Source of the DNA: Deltaproteobacteria bacterium
GTDB taxonomy: Bacteria; Myxococcota_A; Polyangia; Polyangiales; Houyiibacteriaceae
NCBI GenBank assembly: GCA_017644045.1
Contig: JAEPMI010000006.1
Coordinates: 343,314-407,313, forward strand
DNA: 64,000 bases
Direction of reading: 5' to 3'
Position numbers and translations under genes: made by a program. The notes under the pieces are model-generated. The model worked only from the letters and a program-made list of their open reading frames with translations. It was not told the DNA's origin and searched no databases. The first letter of the stretch is position 1; the number at the start of each line of letters is the position of its first letter. Of this stretch, positions 32,269 to 40,296 are shown piece by piece.

Positions 32269-34040
32269 GAGGGACCTCCCTCGCCAGGCGGCTCGTCCGG
32301 GTCCGTGTCCCGCGCGGGAGGCGGCGACGTCTTCGGGATCAGCCGCTCGGTCCCCGGCATGGTCGAGGGGATCTCCTGGCGAACGGGCGACGGTGTCTCG
32401 AGCGTGTCGTTCTCGGCGGGCCGCATCGGCGACGGCCCCTCGGAGGTGGAGGGGATGTCCCTCCGTACCGGCGACGGGGTCTCCATCGTCTTCGGCACGT
32501 CGTCGCGGAGGGGCGAGGGCTGCTCGATGGTCTTGGGGATCTCGGCCGCCCCGGGGGCCTCGGCCTTCGGCATCCAGCGATCGTCGGTGGGCGCGGCCGC
32601 TTCCGGGGCGGGCTCCGGCGCGGGAGCCTCGGGGGCGGCGGCCTTCGGCATCCAGCGCGCGTCGGCGCTCGGCGGCTCCTCGGGAGCACCTGCCTCCGGC
32701 GCGGCGGCTGCGCCTGCCTCCGGTGCCGTGGGCTCGGGGGCGCCGGCTTCCTGCGGCGGCGCGGACTTCGGCATCCAGCGCGCGTCCTCGCCGACCGGCT
32801 CCTCGGGCGCGGTCGCGGCGGGAGCTTCGGCGGGCTCTGGGGTCGTGGGCTGCTCGGGCACGGCGCCGGGGCGCGGGGTGGTCGCGCGGACCAACCGGAA
32901 CGCGCCCGCGAGCATCTGCTCGGTCTGCTCGGCGGTGGCGTCGGCGCGCGCGAACTTCACGAGGTCACAGTCGCTGAGGAGCGCCTGGACCTCGTCGATG
33001 CTGATGCCGCGGACCTTTCGGGTGCGGAGGGCGGCGATGACCTCGTCCGAGGTGCTCTCGAGGCCCTCGAAGCCGTAGCGGTGACCGAAGTACTCACGCA
33101 CCGCGTCGCTCACTCCGTCGACCCAGGCCTCTCCCTCGCCGGCCTCGAGCATGCGGTCGCGCTCGCGGCGGAGCTCTTCGAGCTTCTCCAGCGCGATCTC
33201 CTCGGCGGGGCGCGGCGGGGGCGGCGGGGCCGCGGCCTTCTTCCGGCGGCGCCACCAACGCGCGAAGAGCAGCGTCACGATCGCAGTGAAGAGGATCAGG
33301 CCGAGCGCGCCGAGGACCCACCAGAGGGTGTCGTCGTCCTGCCAGACCTCGACCGGCTGGGTCGGGGGCTTGGGCTGCGCGTCCGGCTCGTTGCCGAGCA
33401 CCGAGCCGACCTCGATCGGGAGCGCCTCGGTCTCGACCTCGCCGACCACCTGGTCGGTGGTGACGACCCGAACTCGAATGGGCGGGATCTCGGTGGGACC
33501 GGGCTCGAGCGCGAGGAGCTCGAGCTCGAAGACGTGCGTGGTCCGGTCGCCGTTCTCGACGCGGCTCGAGCGACCGCGATCGAGCACCTCGAAGATGCCG
33601 AACTCCTGGTCCTGCGGCACCGCGATGTCGTCGCCGGCGAGGGCGTCGACGCGCAGCTCGAGGGTGAGCACGTCGCCGGTCATCAGGCCGGACTCCGGTG
33701 TCACGCGGAGCTCGAGGCGAGGCTGGTGCTCGGCCGGGAGCTCCGGGTCCTCGGTCTCCGGCTCCGGCTCGAGGTCCGTTCCCGGATCCAGATCGTCTTC
33801 GTCTGGTTCGGTGTCGGGGTCCGAATCGGTGTCGGGGTCCGAATCGGTGTCGGTGTCGGCCGTCGGTTCTCGGCCGTCGGCGTCGGCGTTCGGAGTCGGC
33901 TCTCGGCCGTCGGAGTCGGGGTCCGAGTCGGTGTCGGGCTCCGGATCGGCCTGCGGCGCCGGCGCCACGGGCTGCGGCACCGGCTGCGCCGCTGCCGGCC
34001 AGGCCAGGAACAGACACAGGGCGACGATCGCCGCTCTCAT
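32265..34040 (-). CDS. BatD-like/DUF4381-like membrane protein with repeat-rich cytosolic tail
   Basis: The 591-residue product has a signal peptide (1-18) and an Asp/Ser/Glu/Pro linker (about 30-100, DSDPDTDSDPDTEP). A periplasmic beta domain (about 107-232) contains RLELRVTPESGLMTGDVLTL in pattern. One membrane helix (about 243-262) and a cytosolic helical domain (about 275-375) follow. The tail is unusual: three copies of D-x-RWMPK and four Pro-Ser-Pro-Leu/Val/Met-Arg motifs (ETPSPVR, EGPSPMR). Position between DUF58 and batA is usual for a DUF4381/BatD-related gene. The tail may be a binding module for a repeated partner. ATGA and GTGA overlaps on both sides. Confidence 0.82.
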   Translation of the reverse strand: MRAAIVALCLFLAWPAAAQPVPQPVAPAPQADPEPDTDSDPDSDGREPTPNADADGREPTADTDTDSDPDTDSDPDTEPDEDDLDPGTDLEPEPETEDPELPAEHQPRLELRVTPESGLMTGDVLTLELRVDALAGDDIAVPQDQEFGIFEVLDRGRSSRVENGDRTTHVFELELLALEPGPTEIPPIRVRVVTTDQVVGEVETEALPIEVGSVLGNEPDAQPKPPTQPVEVWQDDDTLWWVLGALGLILFTAIVTLLFARWWRRRKKAAAPPPPPRPAEEIALEKLEELRRERDRMLEAGEGEAWVDGVSDAVREYFGHRYGFEGLESTSDEVIAALRTRKVRGISIDEVQALLSDCDLVKFARADATAEQTEQMLAGAFRLVRATTPRPGAVPEQPTTPEPAEAPAATAPEEPVGEDARWMPKSAPPQEAGAPEPTAPEAGAAAAPEAGAPEEPPSADARWMPKAAAPEAPAPEPAPEAAAPTDDRWMPKAEAPGAAEIPKTIEQPSPLRDDVPKTMETPSPVRRDIPSTSEGPSPMRPAENDTLETPSPVRQEIPSTMPGTERLIPKTSPPPARDTDPDEPPGEGGPS

Positions 34041-34921
34041 CGAGCCGCCATCCGCTTCTGCCGCCGACGGAAGAGGTCCGCGATCGGCCGTGCGTAGTCT
34101 CCGTCGGTCTTCACCGTGACGTGGTCTACGCGCAGGCGGCGGAAAAGCTGCTCTCGACGAGCCCGCTGGGTGTGCACGCTCCGCGCGAAGGCGTCCCGGA
34201 CCCGGGCGTCCGAGGTGTCGACCTCGACCAGCTCGCCGGTCTCGAGGTCCTCCACCAGCGCGAGCCCCACGTCGGGCAGCTCCTCCTCGCGCGGGTCGAC
34301 CACCTGCACCGGGATCAGATCGTGGCGCTTGGACGCCACTCGGAGGGCCTTCTCGTAGCCCTCGTCGATGAAGTCCGAGATGCAGAACGCGACGCTCCGC
34401 CGCTTGCTCAGGCTGCCGAGCAGATCGAGCGCGGTCCGCAGGTTGGTGCCCTCGCCCTCCGGCTTCGCGTTGAGGATCTCGGTGACGACGCGCATCACGT
34501 GGCCGCGCCCCTTCTTGGGCGGCACGAAGCGTTCGATGCGATCGGTGAAGAGGATCAGCCCGACCCGGTCGTTGTTCTTGATGGCGCTGAACGCGAGCAG
34601 CGCGGCGACCTCGGCGACCGCCTCGATCTTCGGGCGCCCGACCGAGCCGAAGCGCTCGGAGGCGCTCAGGTCGACCAGGAGCATCACGGTCATCTCGCGC
34701 TCTTCCGTGAAGACCTTCACGTAGGCGTCGTTCATTCGCGCGGAGACGTTCCAGTCGATGAAGCGGACGTCGTCACCCGGCTGGTACTGCCGGACCTCGG
34801 CGAAGGCCATGCCCCGCCCCTTGAAGACGGAGTGGTAGGACCCGGCGAGCTGCTCGTTCGCCAGCCGAGAGGTGAAGATCTCGATCTTCCGGAGCTTCTT
34901 GACGAGGTCCTTGGGGATCAA
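34037..34921 (-). CDS. DUF58 domain protein (VWA-like)
   Basis: The start is TTG 34921, with GGAGG eight bases upstream. It gives the usual DUF58 N-terminus (KLRKIEIFTSRLANEQLAGSYHS in pattern, first Met only at residue 38, inside the domain). The 294-residue protein shows the family signature FKGRGMAFAEVRQYQPGDD and RFIDWNVSAR. A VWA-like core follows, with LLVDLSASERFGS replacing a strict MIDAS. There is no membrane helix, so it is cytosolic. DUF58 proteins are constant partners of MoxR ATPases. It is followed by the BatD-like gene with an ATGA overlap. Its ribosome site is buried in a hairpin (34925-34943). Confidence 0.9.
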   Translation of the reverse strand: MIPKDLVKKLRKIEIFTSRLANEQLAGSYHSVFKGRGMAFAEVRQYQPGDDVRFIDWNVSARMNDAYVKVFTEEREMTVMLLVDLSASERFGSVGRPKIEAVAEVAALLAFSAIKNNDRVGLILFTDRIERFVPPKKGRGHVMRVVTEILNAKPEGEGTNLRTALDLLGSLSKRRSVAFCISDFIDEGYEKALRVASKRHDLIPVQVVDPREEELPDVGLALVEDLETGELVEVDTSDARVRDAFARSVHTQRARREQLFRRLRVDHVTVKTDGDYARPIADLFRRRQKRMAAR

Positions 34922-34924
34922 GGC

Positions 34925-34943
34925 GTCTGCCTCCGGCAGACGA
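34925..34943 (-). promoter_or_regulatory. Hairpin covering the ribosome-binding site of the DUF58 gene
   Basis: In the minus-strand RNA, CGTCTGCC and GGCAGACG form eight perfect pairs around a GGA loop. The only Shine-Dalgarno sequence (GGAGG) consists of this loop plus the first two bases of the 3' arm. The TTG start follows three bases after the stem. This could limit translation of the whole downstream Bat chain, which depends on stop-start coupling. Confidence 0.55.
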
Positions 34944-34945
34944 CT

Positions 34946-35068
34946 CCCTCGTCCACACCCTCGCCCTGACCCTCTCCCTCGGGGGAGATGGGGTGGCGAG
35001 GGGACTCGGTCGGGAAGTCGATGATCAAAACGAAGGGTGAGGGACAGGGCGAGGGTGAGGGTGAGGGA
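34946..35068. repeat. Imperfect inverted-repeat element, GAGGGT-rich arms
   Basis: The left arm (34946-34980, CCCTCGCCCTGACCCTCTCC core) and right arm (35031-35068, core AGGGACAGGGCGAGGGTGAG) are near-complementary over about 33 bases, with a 50-base spacer holding AT-richer TGATCAAAACGAAG. It fills the moxR-DUF58 gap and could form a long stem in RNA, so it may attenuate or stabilise the message. It resembles a short non-autonomous repeat, but no target duplication was seen. Confidence 0.6.
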
Positions 35069-35084
35069 ACGGGGCCTTCGGGCC

Positions 35085-36104
35085 CTACGGAACCTCCACC
35101 GCCTCGAAGATGCGGCGGACGAGGGCCTCGCTGGTGATCTCCTCGGCCTCGGCCTCGTAGGTGCGGATGATGCGGTGGCGGAGCACGTCCGGGCCGATGG
35201 CCTTCACGTCCTCGGGCGTCACGTACCCGCGGTGCTTCACGAAGGCATGGGCGCGCGCCGCGACGTTCAGCGCGATCGACGCACGGGGCGAGGCGCCGTG
35301 GGCGATCATGTCCTGCAGCTCGCGCAACCCGGCGTCCTGCGGGTTCCGCGTCGCGGTGACGACGTCGACGATGTAGTCCTTGATCTTCTCGTCCATGTAG
35401 ACGTGACCGATCGTCTTGCGCGCCTCGAGCAGCTGCTCCGGCGTGGCGACCTGGCGAACGTCGAGCGGGCTGGTCCCGTCCTCGCGGGGCCCGAGGAGCA
35501 GGTGGTCGGCCATCCGCTCCATGATCTTCCGCTCCTCTTCGACCGTCGGGTAGTCGACCTTCACGTGCATCATGAAGCGGTCGACCTGCGCCTCGGCGAG
35601 CGGGTAGGTGCCCTCCTGCTCGACCGGGTTCTGCGTCGCCATGACCATGAAGGGCGGCTGCAGCTTGTAGGTCGTGTCGCCGATCGTGACCTGCAGCTCC
35701 TGCATGGCCTCGAGCAGCGCGCTCTGGACCTTCGCCGGCGCACGGTTGATCTCGTCGGCCAGCACCAGGTTCGCGAAGATCGGGCCCTGCTTGGCGCTGA
35801 ACTCGCCGGTCTTCTGGTTGTAGATGACCGTACCCACGACGTCGGCCGGCAGCAGGTCCGGCGTGAACTGGATGCGGGAGAAGGTCGCCGAAACGGTCTT
35901 GCAGAGCGTGTTGACCGTCAGGGTCTTCGCCAGACCGGGCACACCTTCGAGCAGCACGTGGCCGCCGGTGAGGAGCCCGATGACGATCCGCTCGACCATC
36001 GCCTCCTGTCCGACGACGACTTTCCGGACCTCCTGGAGGATCGGGTCGATGAAGGCGCTCTCGCGCTGCACCAGGTCGTTGATGGCTCGAACGTCGATCG
36101 TCAT
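35085..36104 (-). CDS. moxR: MoxR-family AAA+ ATPase
   Basis: ATG 36104 follows GGGAG; the frame extends upstream without homology. The 339-residue protein has the AAA-3 core: Walker A GVPGLAKT (about 54-61), Walker B LADEINRAP (about 117-125), sensor 1 ATQNP, the presensor segment EGTYPLAEAQVDRFM, and the lid domain with SPRASIALNVAARAHAF. MoxR ATPases act as chaperones for VWA proteins; here the DUF58 gene and two VWA genes follow in the same direction. A 163-base gap with an inverted repeat separates it from DUF58, so moxR may be expressed at a different level from the rest. Confidence 0.94.
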   Translation of the reverse strand: MTIDVRAINDLVQRESAFIDPILQEVRKVVVGQEAMVERIVIGLLTGGHVLLEGVPGLAKTLTVNTLCKTVSATFSRIQFTPDLLPADVVGTVIYNQKTGEFSAKQGPIFANLVLADEINRAPAKVQSALLEAMQELQVTIGDTTYKLQPPFMVMATQNPVEQEGTYPLAEAQVDRFMMHVKVDYPTVEEERKIMERMADHLLLGPREDGTSPLDVRQVATPEQLLEARKTIGHVYMDEKIKDYIVDVVTATRNPQDAGLRELQDMIAHGASPRASIALNVAARAHAFVKHRGYVTPEDVKAIGPDVLRHRIIRTYEAEAEEITSEALVRRIFEAVEVP

Positions 36105-36436
36105 GGGTCTCCCAGCGGGTGCGGGACCGTCGATCGGCCCCGGGACGGGGCGGGCTAGCACGGGTCCCGCGACCGGAGCAACAGCCAGCACCCCATCCGA
36201 TTCCATCGCGATCCCCGAACGATGCGAGGCCTGGCGTCCACCAACACGGACACACACCAGGCGCCCGCCAGGCAGGAGCGGGGCGCCGCGAACGGCTTCG
36301 ACCGCTCCACGCTTCCCATCGGCCCCACCGGCGAGTGCCGAGGGCGCCAGTTGAACCGTATTCAACCGAATTACAAAGGCGCCAACTTCGTCATGAGCAG
36401 CGACGAAAAGTGTCAACAACGGCGTCATTCGACCGC

Positions 36437-36702
36437 ATGGCGTCCGAAGAACTCACCTTTCGATCGAAAGTCGGGGACGTTCGAGTGGCTCGGCGCCCGC
36501 GCATGGGCAACTCGTCACCCCGGCCGTCGAGCAGCGCGGTCACCGAGTCGGTCAGCGAGCACGGATTCAGCAAGCGGAGCAGCGCGGCGAGGCGCGCGAA
36601 GCGGTGGAGGAGACGGCTCCGCCGACAGTGGAGCAGGAGCTCGAGCGGGCGACCGACGCGCTCGAGCAGGCGCGCACGCGAGCCTCCGCGCGGCCCAGGT
36701 GA
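36437..36702 (+). pseudogene. Possible frameshifted small gene remnant
   Basis: ATG 36437 starts a plausible N-terminus (MASEELTFRSKVGDVRVARR) in one frame. Further on, from about 36510, a different frame reads like protein (AVEETAPPTVEQELERATDA, then LEQARTRASARPR and TGA at 36700) with strongly GC-biased third positions. This second frame has no ATG, GTG or TTG start of its own back to its previous stop near 36394. Joining them needs one frameshift. It may be a decayed gene, a sequencing error or chance. Confidence 0.25.
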
Positions 36703-36762
36703 CGGGTCGTCCCCGTCGCCACGCTCTGGTGCCTGCCGACGGGACGGATCGGCGAGCGGGGC

Positions 36763-36768
36763 TATAGT
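36763..36768 (+). promoter_or_regulatory. -10 hexamer TATAGT of sthA
   Basis: TATAGT lies eight bases before ATG 36777 with no Shine-Dalgarno sequence between, so the transcript should start at or just before the ATG. No good -35 was seen. Confidence 0.5.
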
Positions 36769-36776
36769 CCGCGCCG

Positions 36777-38219
36777 ATGAAGCGACACGACTACGACGTA
36801 CTGGTCATCGGCAGCGGTCCCGGAGGCGAAGGGGCGGCCATGAAGTCCGCCAAGGAAGGCAAGCGGGTGGCCGTGGTGGAGCGCTACCCACAGCTCGGCG
36901 GGGCCTGCACCCACTGGGCGACGATCCCGAGCAAGACGCTGCGGCACACGGTCGGGACCCTGATGGACCTGCGCACCAGCCCGCTCTTCCGGGAGTGCGC
37001 GACTCAGCTCGACGTGACCTTCGCGGACCTGGTGCGGACGGCCAACACGGTCATCGCCAAGCAGGTCACGGTGCGGACCTCGTTCTACGACCGAAACCAC
37101 GTCCGCGTCTTTCACGGCCGGGCGAAGCTGAAGGACGAGCACACGGTCGAGGTCACCCGCGAGGACTCGGTGGTCGAGACCATCACCGCCGACAGCATGA
37201 TCCTCGCCGTCGGCGGTCGGCCCTACCGGCCGCCCAACGTCGACTTCTCCCACCCGCGGATCTTCGACAGCGACACCATCCTGAAGCTCGACCACACGCC
37301 CTCGTCGATCACCATCTACGGCGCAGGCGTCGTCGGATGCGAGTACGCGTCGATCTTTCGCAACCTCGGGGCGAAGGTGAACCTCATCAACACCCGGGAC
37401 AAGCTGCTCTCGTTCCTCGACGACGAGATCATCGACGCCCTCGCCTACCACCTCCGCGACGGCGGCGTGCTCATCCGAAACAACGAGGAGATGAAGCGCG
37501 TGACGCCGACGGACGACGGTGTCGTGCTCAGCCTGAAGTCGGGCAAGAAGCTCCGCAGCGACGTGCTTCTCTGGGCGAACGGCCGCACCGGCAACACCGA
37601 CGGCCTCGGCCTCGACTCCGTGGGCATCGAGCCCAACGGCCGTGGGCAGATCGAGATCGACGAGAGCTACCGGACCACCGTGCCGCACATCTACGCGGTC
37701 GGTGACGTCGTCGGTTTCCCGAGCCTCGCGAGCGCGGCCTACGACCAGGGCCGCTTCGCCGCCAACCACCTGATGTTCGGCGTGTGCGACGCGAACCTCG
37801 TCGAGAACGTGCCGACCGGCATCTACACGATGCCGGAGATCAGCAGCGTCGGCCCGACCGAACGCGAGCTCACCGACGCGCAGGTCCCCTACGAGGTCGG
37901 TCACGCGCTCTTCCGAAGCCTGGCCCGCGCGCAGATCACCGGCTCGACGGTGGGCATGCTGAAGCTGCTCTTCCACCGCGAGACGATGCAGGTCCTCGCG
38001 ATCCACTGCTTCGGCTACCAGGCGTCGGAGATCCTGCACATCGGGCAAGCGATCATGTCGCAGAAGGGCGACGCGAACTCGATCATGTATTTCATCAACA
38101 CGACCTTCAACTACCCGACCATGGCCGAGGCCTACCGGGTCGCCGCGCTCAACGGCTACAACCGGGTGCGCGAGCTCGAAGGTCTCGACACCGAGTCGGT
38201 CGTCCCCCCCGCGCCCTGA
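36777..38219 (+). CDS. sthA: Soluble NAD(P) transhydrogenase
   Basis: This 480-residue FAD protein of the pyridine nucleotide-disulfide oxidoreductase family has [10 protein letters not shown] (FAD, 12-21), the second dinucleotide motif [12 protein letters not shown] (about 181-192), the FAD-binding [17 protein letters not shown] and a C-terminal dimerisation domain. In the position of the redox disulfide it has [13 protein letters not shown], with a single Cys and no second Cys. That is the SthA signature and excludes lipoamide dehydrogenase or mercuric reductase. SthA balances NADPH and NADH in the cytosol. It appears monocistronic and probably leaderless. Confidence 0.94.
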   Translation: MKRHDYDVLVIGSGPGGEGAAMKSAKEGKRVAVVERYPQLGGACTHWATIPSKTLRHTVGTLMDLRTSPLFRECATQLDVTFADLVRTANTVIAKQVTVRTSFYDRNHVRVFHGRAKLKDEHTVEVTREDSVVETITADSMILAVGGRPYRPPNVDFSHPRIFDSDTILKLDHTPSSITIYGAGVVGCEYASIFRNLGAKVNLINTRDKLLSFLDDEIIDALAYHLRDGGVLIRNNEEMKRVTPTDDGVVLSLKSGKKLRSDVLLWANGRTGNTDGLGLDSVGIEPNGRGQIEIDESYRTTVPHIYAVGDVVGFPSLASAAYDQGRFAANHLMFGVCDANLVENVPTGIYTMPEISSVGPTERELTDAQVPYEVGHALFRSLARAQITGSTVGMLKLLFHRETMQVLAIHCFGYQASEILHIGQAIMSQKGDANSIMYFINTTFNYPTMAEAYRVAALNGYNRVRELEGLDTESVVPPAP

Positions 38220-38227
38220 CGCCGGCT

Positions 38228-38251
38228 CGGTCGTTTCAGGGTCGACGACCG
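38228..38251 (+). terminator. Weak hairpin after sthA
   Basis: CGGTCGT and ACGACCG are perfect 7-bp arms with a 10-base loop, nine bases after the sthA stop. No T-run follows. Confidence 0.3.
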
Positions 38252-38344
38252 GACGTTTCATCGCGTTGCGCGCGCGGCGTCCGTCCGGCGAATTCGTCGG
38301 CAGGATCGGGCTGGCACGAAGGTCGCTAGGGAACGAGGTCAGTC

Positions 38345-39253
38345 ATGACCATCGCACTCCCGACGCTCCTGCTCGGCCTCACCCTGGCCATCCTCATCGG
38401 CCTCTCGCTCGGGCTCCTCGGCGGTGGCGGCTCGATCCTCACCGTACCCATCCTCGTCTACGCCCTCGGCCTCGAGACCCACTCGGCGATCGCCACCTCC
38501 CTCCTGGTCGTCGGCGCGACCAGCCTCGCCGCGCTGATTCCGCACGCTCGCGCGGGCCGGGTGCGATGGAAGACCGGTGTCCTCTTCGGTGGCATGAGCA
38601 TGGTCGGCGCCTTCGCTGCCGGACGCGTCGCCCACCACATCCCCGGCGTCCTCCTGCTCCTGGCCTTCGGCGCCATGATGGTCGTCACCGCCGTGGCGAT
38701 GATGCGGAAGGGCAAGAAGCCGCCAGGGCCGGCCCCCGACGCCCAGCGCTCCTACGTGAAAATCCTCCTCGAGGGTCTGGCCGTCGGCGCCGTGACCGGT
38801 CTGGTCGGTGCGGGCGGTGGGTTCCTGGTCGTCCCGGCGCTGGTGCTCCTCGGTGGCCTCGGCATGCGTGAGGCGGTGGGCACCTCGCTGCTCGTCATCG
38901 CGATGAAGTCGGCTGCCGCGTTCGCGGGTCACGCCACCTCCGTCGAGATCGACTACGCGCTCGCGGGCATGGTGACCGGCGCCGCGATCCTCGGCAGCTT
39001 CGTCGGCGCGGCCGCCGCTCAGAAGGTCCCGCAGGACGTCCTGCGCCGCGGCTTCGCCTGGTTCGTCGTCGTGATGGCCGTCTTCCTGCTCGCGCAGGAG
39101 GTGCCGCGCGCCTTCGGTGTCGAGGTCTCGCTGGGCCGCGACTGGCCTTGGATCGTCGGTCTCCTCGTGCTGCCGCTGGTCGGTGGCATCGTGGACCTGG
39201 CTCGCATGAGCGGCCAGCGAGAGATCCCCGCGCCCGCGGCGAGCCGGACCTAG
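38345..39253 (+). CDS. TauE/SafE-family anion permease
   Basis: The 302-residue protein has about eight hydrophobic segments (for example 5-27, 35-60, 74-95, 98-118, 145-185, 195-215, 230-250, 262-280). It shows the internal duplication typical of the family, marked by SLGLLGGGGSILTVPILVYALG near the N-terminus (in two parts) and GLVGAGGGFLVVPALVLLGG in the second half. Members export sulfite, sulfoacetate or other anions, but the substrate cannot be read from sequence. The start ATG 38345 has GAGG before it. The stop TAG lies inside a CTAG that also holds the stop of the convergent gene. Confidence 0.88.
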   Translation: MTIALPTLLLGLTLAILIGLSLGLLGGGGSILTVPILVYALGLETHSAIATSLLVVGATSLAALIPHARAGRVRWKTGVLFGGMSMVGAFAAGRVAHHIPGVLLLLAFGAMMVVTAVAMMRKGKKPPGPAPDAQRSYVKILLEGLAVGAVTGLVGAGGGFLVVPALVLLGGLGMREAVGTSLLVIAMKSAAAFAGHATSVEIDYALAGMVTGAAILGSFVGAAAAQKVPQDVLRRGFAWFVVVMAVFLLAQEVPRAFGVEVSLGRDWPWIVGLLVLPLVGGIVDLARMSGQREIPAPAASRT

Positions 39254-40167
39254 AAGCGCGCGCCGAGGCCGACGGAGAGCGTGAGCGCGGCCTCCTGGTC
39301 GCCCACGCGATGCCTCGGTCCGGCGCGGAGCAGACCGATCCGGCCCACGATGCTCCAGCGCTCGTCGAGCGCGAGGGCGCTCCCCAGGCCCGCGGTCCAG
39401 CCGGGGCTGGCGCGGAGGACGACCGAGCCGTCGTTGGTGGGGCGCTCCCGCCACCAGACGGCCGGCCCGGCGTCGATGGAGAGACGGATCCGACCGATCC
39501 GCCCATCGACCCGCAGCACCGCGGCTGCGGCGGGCGAGCCGGTGAGAAGCGCGAAGGCGCCCGCAGAGAGCGCCGGGTGGAGTCGCACCATGGCCTCGAG
39601 CGAGACGCCACCGCTCCAGCGGCCGCCGTAGAGGAGCGTCGGACCAGCGGCGAGCTCCAGCCGAGGCATCGGTCGTTCGGCGGACTCGGGCGGCTCCTCC
39701 GCTGACGGTGGCGCGCGCTCCGTGGCGATCCGGGGAGGCGGCGGTGTCCACTCGGGCGCGGCCATCGCGGCCGGAACGGAGCTGCGAATGGGCAAGGCAG
39801 CCCGCAGCGTCTCCGCGATGACCAGCGGCGCGATGCCCGGGTCGTCGCTCACCGCGATGGCGGCGCGCTGTGCGCGACCGTCGGTGCGCACCCAGAGCGA
39901 GACGCTGCCGCGATGGTGGTCCAGGACCGCCGCCGCGTCGGTCTCGTCGAAGAGCGCGAGCGCCTCGCCCTCGTCGATGGGTGCGGGCAACGGGCCGGAG
40001 CGGAGCTCGAAACCAACGAGCCCCAGCTCCGCGCTCAACAGCTCGCGGAAGGGGCCATCCGGACCGTAGTAGAGGGCGACCCGCGGGTCGTCGGCGCGAG
40101 CGGTCGATGCCAGGAGCGCGCAGGCAGCGAGCCCCATCGTGATCCATCGCTGTGCTCGGCCGTGCAT
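39250..40167 (-). CDS. Exported protein, probable outer-membrane beta-barrel
   Basis: ATG 40167 is chosen because it opens a signal peptide (RWITMGLAACALLASTARA) after a short N-region; GTG 40209 upstream is possible. The 305-residue product has an N-terminal region of about 110 residues with a mixed fold (VALYYGPDGPFRELLSAELG in pattern), a Pro/Ala/Glu linker (about 125-160), and a C-terminal region of eight or so amphipathic strands ending in Phe (LSVGLGARF), as in small OmpA-like barrels. It follows the ECF sigma/FecR pair on the same strand and may be their target or sensor. Family unknown. Confidence 0.72.
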   Translation of the reverse strand: MHGRAQRWITMGLAACALLASTARADDPRVALYYGPDGPFRELLSAELGLVGFELRSGPLPAPIDEGEALALFDETDAAAVLDHHRGSVSLWVRTDGRAQRAAIAVSDDPGIAPLVIAETLRAALPIRSSVPAAMAAPEWTPPPPRIATERAPPSAEEPPESAERPMPRLELAAGPTLLYGGRWSGGVSLEAMVRLHPALSAGAFALLTGSPAAAAVLRVDGRIGRIRLSIDAGPAVWWRERPTNDGSVVLRASPGWTAGLGSALALDERWSIVGRIGLLRAGPRHRVGDQEAALTLSVGLGARF

Positions 40168-40212
40168 CCCCCGTGGGGCAGTCTCGCCCGCTCGCCGCTC
40201 GATCGCCACCGT

Positions 40213-40275
40213 TCAGAACCGGTCGGTGTCCGCGAGCGGATCACCCACCACGACGAGGAGCACGAGCCATCTCAC
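40213..40275 (-). CDS. Possible 20-residue hydrophobic micro-ORF
   Basis: GTG 40275 follows GGGAGG at seven bases and encodes RWLVLLVVVGDPLADTDRF after the initiator, then TGA. It fills part of the 129-base gap between the FecR-like gene and the outer-membrane-like gene. It could be a small membrane peptide or leader, but a frame this short can arise by chance. Confidence 0.22.
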   Translation of the reverse strand: MRWLVLLVVVGDPLADTDRF

Positions 40276-40296
40276 CCGTGCACCCTCCCCGCCCCG

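Larger units (their letters stand above)
36105..36776. other. 672-bp intergenic region between divergent moxR and sthA
   Basis: No complete gene can be supported. The part at 36350-36420 is AT-richer (TTGAACCGTATTCAACCGAA and following) and may hold regulatory sites; TTGAA and TTCAA form a small inverted repeat there. From about 36437 to 36702 there is coding-like sequence split over two plus-strand frames (see the pseudogene entry). The last 15 bases hold the sthA -10. The open frames that span the region on either strand have Arg/Ser-rich shadow composition. Confidence 0.6.

Noticed and set aside
36222-36767. 181-codon open frame between moxR and sthA
   Set aside because: Arg/Ala/Ser-rich composition without a domain; third-position bias favours other frames in parts of the region.
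36777-38219. Dihydrolipoamide dehydrogenase or mercuric reductase
   Set aside because: The redox-active second Cys is missing at the [13 protein letters not shown] site, as in SthA.
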